DNA of 64,000 nt, taken from Silene conica. Its lineage: Eukaryota > Streptophyta > Magnoliopsida > Caryophyllales > Caryophyllaceae. Each line of letters starts with the position of its first letter. Position 1 is the first letter of the stretch. Of the stretch, positions 1-10,354 are shown in pieces. Location: assembly GCA_029255685.2 (NCBI GenBank), contig CM055312.2, positions 6,286,649-6,350,648 on the forward strand. Reading direction: 5' to 3'. A program made the translations under genes and the position numbers. The notes below the pieces were generated by a model. It searched no databases. It was not told the origin of the DNA and saw only the letters and a list, made by a program, of their open reading frames with translations.

Positions 1-88
1 TAAACTCCAATTGTAGGAATTTTATGGTTTTGATGTCGAATTATGGAAGTTGGAATTGGCTGGAAAATGCGATTTCAGGCGTCAGGCT

Positions 89-392
89 CTCTGAGCCGGT
101 CGACCGACCGGCCGCCGGTCGACCGGCTGAGAGCGCTTCTTGAGATTTTTGTGATTTATGCGTGACATTGAGACCATAGGAAATAGGTCTCCCAGCCGGC
201 AGACCGGCCGCCTGCCAGCCGGCTGGGAGTGCGTTACTGTTGATTCGAGATTTCAAATTTTAGGAGGCTGAGTTCCCAGCCGGCCGACCGGCTGCCTGCC
301 GACCGGCTGGGAGTCCGTGTATTGTTTCAGAAAAGAGAGAAAAGGCTGAGGTGGTCACCAGCCGGCCGACCGGCTGCCTGCCGACCGGCTGG
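89..392. repeat. Four GC-rich palindromes (hairpins), spaced about 85-100 bp
   Basis: Near-perfect inverted repeats lie at 89-133, 188-229, 273-313 and 358-392. Each begins with a form of (ct)cccagccgg or ctgagccgg and ends with its complement ccggctggga(g), with further CCGG/CGACC pairing inside. They are far richer in G+C than the surrounding DNA. Short open frames across them are artefacts of the repeat. Confidence 0.85.
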
Positions 393-553
393 GGACCCCT
401 GTAGGCTATTTTGAGGTTTTTGTAAATTGAGTGTAACTTTCAAACGGTTAATCGGTTTTACTTGAAACTTGTTTTGTGTACCTTTGACATGTATTTGAGG
501 TTCCCGGAGGATGGGCAACATTAAATTGGGTTCGGGAATAGAGTAAGGATAGA

Positions 554-595
554 GACCCCCCGGTCGGGCAACCGAAAGGGAAACCGGCTCTCCCT
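554..595. repeat. C-rich motif, copy 1 (pairs with 1422-1461)
   Basis: This copy shares gacccccc, then a short self-complementary core, then aaaccggctctcc with the segment at 1422-1461. The core is cggtcgggcaaccg here and actgggtaaccagt in the other copy, so both cores can fold although they differ in sequence. The two copies bracket the hairpin array. Confidence 0.7.
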
Positions 596-686
596 CATCT
601 TAGTTCTCGAGGTCAATTAAGTGTTGATTAGAAGTTAAAGGTAGAACTATAGAGTAGTTCATAGACTTGAATGATATTGCTTTGAT

Positions 687-1279
687 GCGTATTAAGTTAT
701 GCCTTAAGCTGGCCTCTGAACTTAATACGTGAGTTGTTTGTCGTGTATGGGAACATGCGTTGAGTTTTCGCCTCTGAGTTCCATACATGTCTGTTTGTCG
801 TGTCTGGGACATGCGTTGAGTTTTCGCCTCTGAGTCCAGACATGTATGTGTGATCGCGTCAGGACATGCTTTAAGTTGGCCTCTGAGTCTGACGAGTAGA
901 GCAACTGCACGACGGGGCAGTCAGGTTGTCATACCTTACCCGGAGTGCAGGTGTTTGGTGCTAGAACATGCGTTGAGTTTTCGCCTCTGAGTCTAGTATC
1001 TTGTGATGTGGTAGGGGAACATGCGTTGAGTTTTCGCCTCTGAGTTCCTTACTTGTGATAGTGAATTGAATGCTAGTCCTTGCGTTGAGTTTTCGCCTCT
1101 GAGTCTAGTGTTCTGTGATAGCCGGTCCATGCGTTGAGTTTTCGCCTCTGAGTCCTTGCTTGATATTGTGAACTTGGTATTTAGGTTATGCGTTAAGATG
1201 TCGCCTCTGAACCTTTATACTTGCTGAATTATCTAGTACCTAGGTTATGCGTTAAGATGTCGCCTCTGAACCTTGGTAC
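687..1279. repeat. Tandem array of ten hairpins with a conserved loop and variable complementary arms
   Basis: The conserved part reads atgcgttgagttttcgcctc followed by tga (variants atgcgttaagatgtcgcctc and, in copies 1 and 4, shorter ones). It occurs at about 699, 755, 811, 866, 968, 1021, 1080, 1129, 1188 and 1247. The flanks differ between copies yet pair within a copy: cgtattaagtt (688-698) with aacttaatacg (719-729); tgtctgggac (801-810) with gtccagaca (834-842); cgtcaggac (857-865) with gtctgacg (887-894); gtaggggaac (1011-1020) with gttccttac (1044-1052); gtacctaggtt (1236-1246) with aaccttggtac (1269-1279). Copy 8 (about 1129) does not pair convincingly. The gap at 895-958 has no copy. 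Confidence 0.85.
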
Positions 1280-1421
1280 TTGCTGTTTTATATCTGCTTG
1301 CCTTGATGATGGTACAGTGTCAGATATGCATAGTATGTTATCGTGGTTATTTGATTGGTGGTTAAATCATCCAAGGCATTGGATGACTCTTAGTTCGGTT
1401 TCATAAATGATTAGATTGAAA

Positions 1422-1461
1422 GACCCCCCGACTGGGTAACCAGTAGGGAAACCGGCTCTCC
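1422..1461. repeat. C-rich motif, copy 2 (pairs with 554-595)
   Basis: Second copy of the motif at 554-595. It keeps gacccccc and gggaaaccggctctcc and differs mainly in the foldable core. Confidence 0.7.
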
Positions 1462-2302
1462 TTCTTATCTGTTTATGAAGTTAGTTGAGAGCCGTGCATG
1501 GTAATCGCATGATAGTAAGAGATCAGATGATGAGTTGTTTATGCTTCACATGTTGATATATGTTGGAGTATTCTGTATTGTTTTATGTGTTACGTGTTGT
1601 CACAAAAGGTGGCTAGGAGAACTCTAGTCACTCCCCACTGATTGTGGCGTACATGTTTTCATGTATGTAGGTACATGCTGGTTGGAGATGGGTTCACAGA
1701 GGGCTAGCGAGTGATGATCCTGCTGTCATCATATGACTTACCTTATATCGCATAGCTAGTCTCTTAGACTTATGTTACATTGTTTTGGTGCCGGTAGGGA
1801 TGTTCCATCCCCGGCTGATGTATTTATTTCATTACAGTACTTAGAACTGTTACTTATCTATTTTGGTTTCAGTTTCCGTTTTTGTTTCAGTTTAAGACTT
1901 CTCGCATGTTGTTATCTTTTAAAAAGTTTTAATTCCGCTGCATTTTTAGTACTTTTGTATGTTTATATTTCCGCTTTCGCGAGGGGTTTTACAGTGAAGA
2001 TGAAAAGAGTGGAAATGGAGGAAAAATGTTACTGTTTTATTATTTGGTGAGGGAGAGTTTTAACGTGATAAAGAAGAAGGGTGTCCTTTATGGACTTGAG
2101 TCGGGTTTGTAACATGTAAGGAGCGGACAACTTAAAACGGAATTTACCAAATAACTGTGACCTCTTAAATAAACAACTTAAGACGGAACTTTAACGTTAT
2201 ATCTTAAAATAAAACCTACGGTTATTATTAAATTATTATTAAACTCCGTAAATAACTTTATTTTATTAAAATATTCCTTTACGAAAAATACGGGCTGTTA
2301 CA

Positions 2303-3699
2303 ACACAATCCTCCATATAGTACCAACCTAAATCTCCATGTATTCCTCATTTACTTGTAGACTTATTGTGTTAAAGTCATTGACGGTGAAACTAATGACT
2401 TAGGTTAAGATCCCGACGACGGTTCGTTTCTTGGTCCTTTTCACTCTAAGAAAAATGCTTTGAGAGTTATGATTATGATACATGTATCAAAATTGAATTG
2501 AGTTTGTGTAACCAATATGAATTTGATCCAAGTAAGATAGACGTATAATTTTGTTGAAAATAGGGAATTGTGATTTTGGGGATACAATGACATAGTAATT
2601 TTGAGGATTGAATCATTTGTGATTAAGCTATTAGACATTGAAGATCTTAGGTAAACTTATCCTGGAAAAATTATGATGATGAGAGAGTTTGTGGATAATC
2701 AGTGATGTGTCTAATTATGGTTGAGTTTTGTTGATGACTTGGACTTATGGATAGAAAAATACAGATTGTTTGATGAATAAGGATGTTATAGGTCAAATTT
2801 ATGGAACTAGTTGTTAGTGACGAAAGTAGAAAAAAGGTATAGTGATGATTTGGATACTCTAAGTAAGAGAATTAGAATTGTGGATCTAAATTTAAAACTT
2901 AGAGTATATAAATTTGAGGATATAATGACATGGTAATTTTGAGGAATGAATCGTTTGTGATTAAGCTATGACACATTGGTGATCTTAGGTAAACGTTATC
3001 TTGGAAATTAAGATGATGAGAAAGTTTATGGATAATGAGTGATTTATCTATTTACGATTGAATTTTTTTGATGGTTTGGACTTATGGATAGAAAAATAGA
3101 GAATTGTTTGACATATAACGATGTTGTATGTCAAATTTGTGGAAATAGTTGTTAGTGATGAAAGAAGAAAAAAATATAAAGTGTGGTGAGAACATCTTTT
3201 TTCGTAGTTATTGAGCTAACTTCATATGTTGTCGAACGTTTATTTTCTCTAGATGTAGATACATTTTTACTTGCACAGTACCGTACATGTACTCTACCTA
3301 TGTATTTAAAAAGTAAATGTACTGCTACTACATGAGTATGTAACCCAACTCCGTACAGAATATCCACATAGACATATAACATATGCACTCCATAGACTAT
3401 ATCCTCATAAGCTAAGGATACCTAGGGGAATGTAGCCTCGTTCTTAGAAGCAAAGTCGTGTACATATACTCTACTTACATATATAAAAAGTAAATGTACT
3501 TTACTACTTTTTTAAGGTTTATAAATAACAATTTTTTAAAGTCGACGGATTAGATTGATGTGATGTGACATAACTAAACATAACGTTAAGAACATTTGAA
3601 TGACATCAATATTTGTTTTTTTTTTTTTTTTTTTTTGCTTTTTTCATTTTTGTTTGGTTTTGAAAATTTTGAACTATACTTTGGTATATACGAAGTAAG
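2303..3699. repeat. Partial 3.15 kb tandem unit, old short form
   Basis: Homologous to the units at 45-64 kb, from the acacaatcctcc landmark through the internal subrepeats to tatacgaagtaag. It lacks the segment of about 410 bp found in the long-form units: at about 3180 aaatataaagtg runs straight into the gtgagaacatc block. It is interrupted on the left by the element ending at 2302 and on the right by the solo LTR at 3700. No gene is supported. A T-tract lies at 3617-3636. Confidence 0.85.
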
Positions 3700-4886
3700 T
3701 GTTGGGAAATGTGTCCTCAACAATAGTGCGATTACGACAATGATAAAATCATTGTCATAAATCTTATATGAATATGCAAGGGACGATCCGATATTTGATA
3801 TAGTCAACTGACCAACATTAATCGGTAATGATTGGCTGACTAGAGTTTGACATTACTGTCGTATGACGGTGGTGGTCAGTTGATCCCTTTAGGTCACACC
3901 TATAGGACTAACCCCTTAAACATATATTGATTAATTGTATAGGATACAGATTGATCAATATTCTTAAAACCATATATTGAGAATTCAGAGGTTAAATCTT
4001 AAAGTAAGATTTATATTTGAAATTGAAATGTGTCAATTGTCAAGTATTAAACGATATTTTAGAAATATCGAAATTAGTATTATAAATGGTTCATGGTTAT
4101 AACAAACGTTGTTAATATATCGTATCGACGATTATTACGATAAACATGTGTTGGGACGGTAATTACGAATTACTAGATTAATTTGTTAAATGTGATTTAA
4201 TTAATTTAGAAATATTATTTATGTGATAAATATATTTTAAATTAATACAATTAATTATCTCACATAAGATGTTACATATTATATAATTGTACAATTATGT
4301 TTGTAAAATGAAGGTCCATTTTACTAGTTGTGAACCGTGTAAGTTGATGTTATAAGATAATATTATATGATAATTTATCTTATTTACATAATGATTATGT
4401 TAAGTTGTGATATGACCTAACACTTAACAATTGTGCATGTGAGTATGACAAAAGCACAATCCCTTCCCCATGCTTCTCCTACACGGCTAAAACAACCCAA
4501 CCATTCCCTTTATAAGTCATCATTTCACATGTTGCTTGAATAGCTAACTTAAGTTTTATTTTTCAAGTATAAGAAAGATAAAACAATAGTAAGCTATTTT
4601 CTAGAGTTAGAAAATCAAATAAAATCCTCTAAAAATATTATTTACTTAATATTCATACTACAAATTGTTGTAGTATTTTTAGTAGACTAATAAAGTGAGT
4701 ATTAGTTTACGGTTTTAAGATAACCGATTCCGTCACCTAGCTCATGTTCGTGTTTCGGTGTTTAAGGTTAGGTCTTGGGTGCATCGTAAAGGAGGCAAGC
4801 TATCTTGGTTGCTCCGTGGAGGATCGTCCTAGCATTTTTCGGACCGATTGTAAGACCCTTTCCGTTATTGTTCCGCATTTAGTTTT

Positions 4887-4919
4887 CACTACAAAAAAAA
4901 CGCGGTGTTCTGACCGAAA
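4887..4919 (+). repeat. CACTA left terminal inverted repeat
   Basis: Begins CACTAC, an A8 run and cgcggtgttc. It is identical over about 33 bp to the reverse complement of 12527-12559. Confidence 0.92.
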
Positions 4920-4920
4920 T

Positions 4921-5376
4921 ACTGACGGATTATACAGTCCGTCAGTTGTCTCGGTGTACTGACAAATTTCTGACGGAATATCCGTCAATAATTCGTTTTG
5001 ACGGATAAAACGTCACAAATTCGTTAAAATAGCAGACCGCGAAAACAAAATGGGAAGGCGCGAAATTTTGGTTGGATGTTCTGACGGATAGTGCGTCAGT
5101 AAATTTTAGTGACGGATTCCCCGTCAGGAAAGCTACTGACAAAAGGCTGACACATCTGAAAAAGTAGTACAATTCTCTGACGGATAATCCGTCAGAAAAG
5201 CCACGTGACCATTTAGTGACGCCTTATCCGTCAGTTTTTTTTTTTTTCGCTTTTCCTGTTTCCAACTACTTCTGCATTCAATACTTTTTCTTTTATTTAA
5301 AAAAAATAAAAAGCGGTCCTGACGCCCTATCCGTCAGAATTTCGTTTTTTGGTATTCCTGACGGATTATCCGTCAG
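4921..5376. repeat. CACTA left subterminal repeats
   Basis: Nine copies of a 17-bp palindrome-like motif close to TGACGGATNATCCGTCA occur at about 4922, 4969, 4999, 5082, 5111, 5178, 5217, 5319 and 5359. Some arms are altered (tgacgccttatccgtca). In the En/Spm family such motifs bind the TNPA-type protein; binding here is inferred from family knowledge. Confidence 0.85.
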
Positions 5377-6109
5377 GATTGTTTTTAAAAAAAAGATACA
5401 GCAGCCTCTCACGCATTCACTTTCGTTCTTTTTTTTTTAACCCCAAAACCCTTCGACAACCACCAACCCTCCCAAAATCCGATTTCTACCCCCACCAATC
5501 CTACCACCGTGACAACCACCAACACCCTACTAACTCCATCTTGCTAATAGGTAATGTTTTGATGTTTTTTTCATTAATTTTACAGTTTTCTTTTCGATTT
5601 ATTTCAATTCATAATTGATTTATTTGTACATTGTAGTGTGACAACCACCACCACCGTGACAACCTCCACCACCGTCACAACCCCGCGCCAACACTGCTTT
5701 GCAAAATTTATTAGGTAATTGTTTATGTTTATTACTTAATTATTTATTTAAGAATTTGTTAGTTTAGAAAGTAATTAGTGTAACTTATTTAGGTTAATAG
5801 ATAATTAGTTAGAAATTTTGATTTAGGATAATGCCAATTAGATAGAAAAAGTGACCTAGGATAGTAGCCTGTTAGATAGAAAAATTGACTTAGGATAGTT
5901 GCTAATAATTTGTTGTTGTTAGTGTTGTTACTTCTTAATTGTTGTTGTTGTTGGTGATAATTATTAGTTGTTAATTTTGAATTATTATTTGTTAATTGTT
6001 GTTGTTGATCAACGATAATTTTTAGTTGTTAATTGTAGATAATTGTTAATTGTTGTTAATTGTTAGTTATTGATAATTCTGAATTGTTAAATATTGACCT
6101 AGTACCCGT
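5377..6109. other. CACTA leader, non-coding
   Basis: No gene seen. It holds a T-rich tract, a C/A-rich stretch with ccaccaaccc-like repeats (5440-5700) and a ttgttgttg-rich low-complexity stretch (about 5910-6080). It probably contains the promoter and 5' untranslated region, possibly with an intron, of the transposase gene, but no TATA box can be assigned with confidence. Confidence 0.5.
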
Positions 6110-6381
6110 TCAAAAATTACTTATTAGGAGTAATTTTTGAATAGTCCCCATTTTGGGACTGTCTTTGTACGTTTCAAGTCATTTAGGTAGCAAACAGATA
6201 CTTGTTATTTTTTTAATGAGGGTACAAATTCGGTGACGATTCCTTTAATATTCTCTGAATACATATATGGACTAATAATATAATCCATATTTTGTATTTG
6301 GAGAATAAAGGGGAATTGCTGCCGAATTTTTTCCCCATTAATAAATAACAAGTGCGTGTTTGCTAATGACTTGAAATGTAC
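6110..6381. repeat. Long imperfect foldback upstream of the transposase
   Basis: The arm at about 6167-6262 (tgtacgtttcaagtcattta onwards) is complementary to about 6292-6381 (ending gacttgaaatgtaca). Matching blocks include tttcaagtcatt, agcaaac, cttgttattt, aaattcgg and attctc. The apex contains a second small stem, atatgga/tccatat. A separate perfect 12-bp stem, ttcaaaaattac/gtaatttttgaa, lies just before it (6110-6141). The whole can fold into one hairpin of over 200 nt. It may be a precursor of siRNA or a young miRNA; no mature sequence can be assigned. Confidence 0.75.
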
Positions 6382-6546
6382 ATTGATGGGTTTAGGTTGG
6401 AGTGATAAGGACCTAATTCAAAGACTATTTGATTTTTTGACAATAATTATATATTCATTGATGATATTGTTTTTTTGTGTATTATATGTGATAGTTAATT
6501 AATAATTGTCAATTGATTGATTATTTGAATGTAGATACATAATAAG

Positions 6547-9500
6547 ATGAAAAGATTAGAACGACAGTGGATGTATGAAAGATTAGATGAGAAAAAGAAA
6601 CCTAAGCTTGAATTTGCAAATGGGGTAAAAGAGTTTCTTGAATTCGCTGCACAAAGTAGTGTGTATAAGAATTTAGGTGAAATGAGGTGTCCCTGTAAGA
6701 AATGTAATAACAGAGCTTTTAAAAGGATTAAGGATGTTCAACTGCATCTTTGGTCGAATGGTTTTGCCCCATGTTATTATGTTTGGACGTATCATGGTGA
6801 GGAAATGCCAACCGGAGAAAGTAGCAGTAGTACTGTAGTTAGTGATAATCCTTATAGGGAGCTCGTGGAAAATGCATTACGTGATAATATTGAACAAATA
6901 ATGGAGGATCGACTCAATCCTGATGACCTTAGTGATGAGGAAGTGCGTCATGAAACCCCAAATCCTCAAGTTTCTTCCTTCTATAAATTGTTAGAAAAAG
7001 CCGAACAACCAGTGTATGAGGGAAGCAAAATAAGTTTATTGCAAGCCGCTGCTAGGTTGATAGCACTCAAATGTGAGAACAACTTATCCCTTCGATGCAC
7101 GAATGGGTTTATGTCGTTTGTTGGTGACATGATTCCAACAAAAAATGACATGTTACGCAATTTCAATGAGGTTAAGAGTGTTCTTAAGGGACTACAACTA
7201 CCACATGAGAAAATCGATGCATGTCCTACTGGATGTATGCTTTTTTGGGAGGAAAATGTCAATCTCGAGCAATGTACAAAGTGTAATGCATTTCGGTACA
7301 AAGGTAACAATAATTCAAGTAATGGGAGGCGAATTCCGAATAACCCCTTAATTTATTTCCCGCTTGCACCAAGGTTACAACGATTATATGCAACCAAGAG
7401 CATAGCAGGTGAGATGAGTTGGCACCATAGAAATTCACGATTAAGAGAAAAAGGGACAATGGCACATCCAAGTGATGGAGAAGCGTGGAAACATTTTGAT
7501 CGAGAGCATCCAGAATTTGCAAGTGAGCCTCGTAACGTTCGGTTGGGTTTGTGTACGGATGGATTTTCCCCACATGGCGGCCAATTTGGGAAAAAATATT
7601 CATGTTGGCCTGTGATTGTCACTCCGTATAATTTACCTCCCTGGTTATGCATGAAGAGACAATTTATGTTTCTATCATTGATCGTTCCAGGTCCTAAGAA
7701 CCCCAAGACAAATCTAGATGTGTACCTTCAACCGTTGATCAAAGAGTTGAAAGAACTTTGGGAAACGGGTGTGCACACTTACGATGTTTATAAGAAACAA
7801 AATTTTCAACTGAAAGCTGCATTAATTTGGACTATCAATGATTTTCCGGCATATGGCATGCTTTCCGGTTGGTCCACGTCTGGATACCATGCTTGTCCTT
7901 ATTGTCAAGACAAGGATCATAACTCTTTTTGGCTTAAACATAGCAAGAAAGTTAGTTGGTTCGATTGTCACCGTGTGTTTTTGAAACCTGATCATCCTTT
8001 TCGCAACAACTGCAAGCATTTTCTGAAGATTAGGAAAACTGAAGATCGCATTGCCGCATCGAGATTAACTGGTGAAGAAGTGTGGGATGCGGTAAAGGAT
8101 ATGCCAAGAATTGTTGATGCTTCTGATCAAGAATTGAAAAAATTAAAAGACAAGAATGAAGGATGGTGGAAACAAAGCATATTTTGGCAACTTCCTTATT
8201 GGAAAACTTTGTTGATTCGACACAACTTAGATGTTATGCACATTGAGAAAAACATTTTTGAACATCTTATCAGTACGGTGATGAATGAACCAAATAAAAC
8301 TAAGTTCGGAGTTAATGGTAAAGCTGACTTTAAAGAGCATTGCTTTGTACGGCCCCCATCATCTAGGTTTGTTTTAAACGCCGCGGAGAAAAAAGCTGTA
8401 TGTGAGTGGGTTGCCAAATTGAAATTCCCGGATGGTTATGCTTCGGATTTGAGTCGGTGTGTTGATCATAAAAGTATGGTGTTGCATTCCATGAAAAGTC
8501 ATGATTGCCATGTCTTTATGCAACGGTTACTTCCTGTTGCCTTAAAACATTTGCTCCCGACGGGTCCTTGGAATGCAATAACTGAGTTAAGTCAATTTTT
8601 TAGAGACTTGTGTACCTCTACGATTAAGGTTGATTCTATGGAACGTCTAGAATCAAACATTGCAGAGATAATATGCAAGTTAGAGAAGATATTTCCTCCG
8701 TCTTTCTTCAATTCCATGGAGCATCTACCTGTGCATTTGCCTTATGAGGCGAAGGTTGGAGGACCAGTTCAATATCGATGGATGTATCCATTTGAGAGAT
8801 TTCTTAATCATATAAAAAAAAAGATTGGCAATAAAGCTCGGGTGGAGGGTTCCATATGCAACGCTTATTTATTAGAGGAAATTTCGAATTTTTGTTCGAT
8901 GTATTTCGAAAATCACATTGATACAAAAGCGAAAGACTTAGACATTGGTGTGAATTTCGATGACCAGCTCACTTCAAAATTACCTGAGTTATTCAATGAT
9001 GACATGGGAACTACAACCGGGAAATGTAAAGAGAGGTACTTGAACGAGAAAGAGTATGAAGACGCTCATTTTTATGTGCTAAGGAACTGTGGAAACTTTT
9101 TGGAGTCCTATGAAAAGTAAGTTAATCATTATTTTGTCACTTCTACATACATTATTTTAATAATTACATTAAGGTATAATTTTAGTTAATAGTTAATTAT
9201 TATATATGTTTTACATATAGGGAGTTTGAGGAATATATCAAATTATCATTTCCTGATGTTACTTCTTCTGAAGATGTTTGGACGAAACATGAGAAACGTT
9301 TTCCGAAATGGTTACGAAATGAAGTAAGTAATACATTTTCTTTTAAAATAAGCAACCAATTTGAAAGAATCTATAATTAAACATCTTAATTAACATATAT
9401 ATTGTTTTATTGGTAGGCTAATAGATGGAAGGATCCTTTAGTATTAGGTCTATCATTAGGTCCTTGTACCATGGTGAAGACATGGAGACGATATTCTATC

Positions 9501-10169
9501 AACGGTTATAAATTTCGAGCTTTTAAGGAGGGAGTTGATGTTTCCAAAGCTACCATAAGCAATGGGGTTTGTGTGAATTCTACAGATGGGTTGGATTATT
9601 ATGGAACTCTAAATGAAGTAGTTGAACTTGCCTATTATACCGAGCACAAGGTTTATAAAGTGATATTGTTTAAATGTGATTGGTTTGATAACTCCCCACA
9701 AGGACTTAGTATCCATAAGATATATGGACTTGTAGATGTGAATGAGAAAAGAAAACTCAAAGGACATAACCCATTTGTGGCAGCTTTTCAAGTCGATCAA
9801 GTTTGTTATGCTAGCTATCCAACCACTAAGAAAGGTGATCAATGGTCTGCGGTTTTTAAAATCAAGGCACGATCACATGTTGATGCTCCTATTGACGAAA
9901 TTGAATTCCAAGAAGATGTGGTTCTCAATGATCATTCAATTTCATCAATTTTGGTAGAAGAGACAGATACTGAAGATGAGTATCAAGTGGTTGCAGATGA
10001 AATAGGTGAAATAGGTGAAGATGAATATGACGGGAATGTCGCGGAAGAAGAGGATAGAGATTTAGTTCAAAACACCACAATTGAGATAAATGAGGAGGAA
10101 GAAGAAGAAGTTGGAATTCTATTTTCGGATGATGAAACTTTTTTAATTTCTAGTGATAGTGATAGTTAG
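6547..10169 (+). CDS. CACTA transposase, TNPD/TNP2 type (3 exons, about 1141 aa)
   Basis: This is the catalytic transposase that cuts and joins CACTA ends. The model is exons 6547-9116, 9221-9323 and 9417-10169. Introns are gtaagt...catatag and gtaagt...ttggtag, and the frame stays open throughout. The start MKRLERQWMYERLD fits the family N-terminus. Domains seen: a Transpos_assoc-like zinc region with CPCKKC (residues about 45-60); a Transposase_21 core (about 285-480) with LGLCTDGFSPHG and TINDFPAYGMLSGWSTSG, where D338 and D432 are likely catalytic; a DUF4218-like region (about 640-790); and a DUF4216-like region in exon 3 (INGYKFR to KGDQWSAVFKIKA). The C-terminus is very acidic (EEDRD, EEEEEE, SSDSDS). 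No stop or frameshift is visible. Domain names come from family recognition, not a search. Confidence 0.9.
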
Positions 10170-10354
10170 GGGTGATAGGGAGTACTTGTAATTGTTTATT
10201 TATCTTTTGAGCATACATTTGTAAGACATGTTTTATTTATCCTTTGGTTATACATTCATAAGAAATGTATGAAAACTTTGTTTTATTTTTCATGGGTTAG
10301 CATTTATGATTGCTAGTGTTTATTTGTATTGTTAGCTTTATTTGAAGCAGGTAA

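Larger units (their letters stand above)
1..2302. mobile_element. LTR-retroelement terminal region, probably Ty3/gypsy-like (left end outside window)
   Basis: The segment ends with tgttaca at 2302, a usual plant LTR terminus, and the 3.15 kb tandem unit resumes directly after it (acacaatcc). Intact units read gtagcacacaatcc at this point, so the element sits inside a unit, with acaca (2303-2307) as the likely target duplication. The termini of such LTRs are near-palindromic (TGTAAC...GTTACA), so orientation is not settled. No gag or pol reading frame is present. The segment holds four GC-rich palindromes (89-392), a ten-copy hairpin array (687-1279) and a duplicated C-rich motif (554-595, 1422-1461). 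From 1463 to 2302 I see only non-coding AT-rich sequence. Ty3/gypsy affiliation is inferred from the LTR end alone. Confidence 0.55.

Noticed and set aside
687..1279. Regular repeats resembling a CRISPR array
   Set aside because: Plant DNA. The between-repeat sequence is complementary flanks rather than unique spacers, and there are no cas genes.
1772..2050. 92-codon plus-strand open frame near the left retroelement end
   Set aside because: Hydrophobic, T-rich frame with no known domain, inside LTR-like non-coding sequence.
6168..6381. Identity of the CACTA foldback with rice miR820
   Set aside because: No stretch of the arms resembles the miR820 sequence as I remember it; only the general situation is similar.
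7259..7706. Minus-strand open frames of 114-117 codons inside the CACTA transposase
   Set aside because: Shadows of the plus-strand transposase, which has clear family motifs and splice sites.
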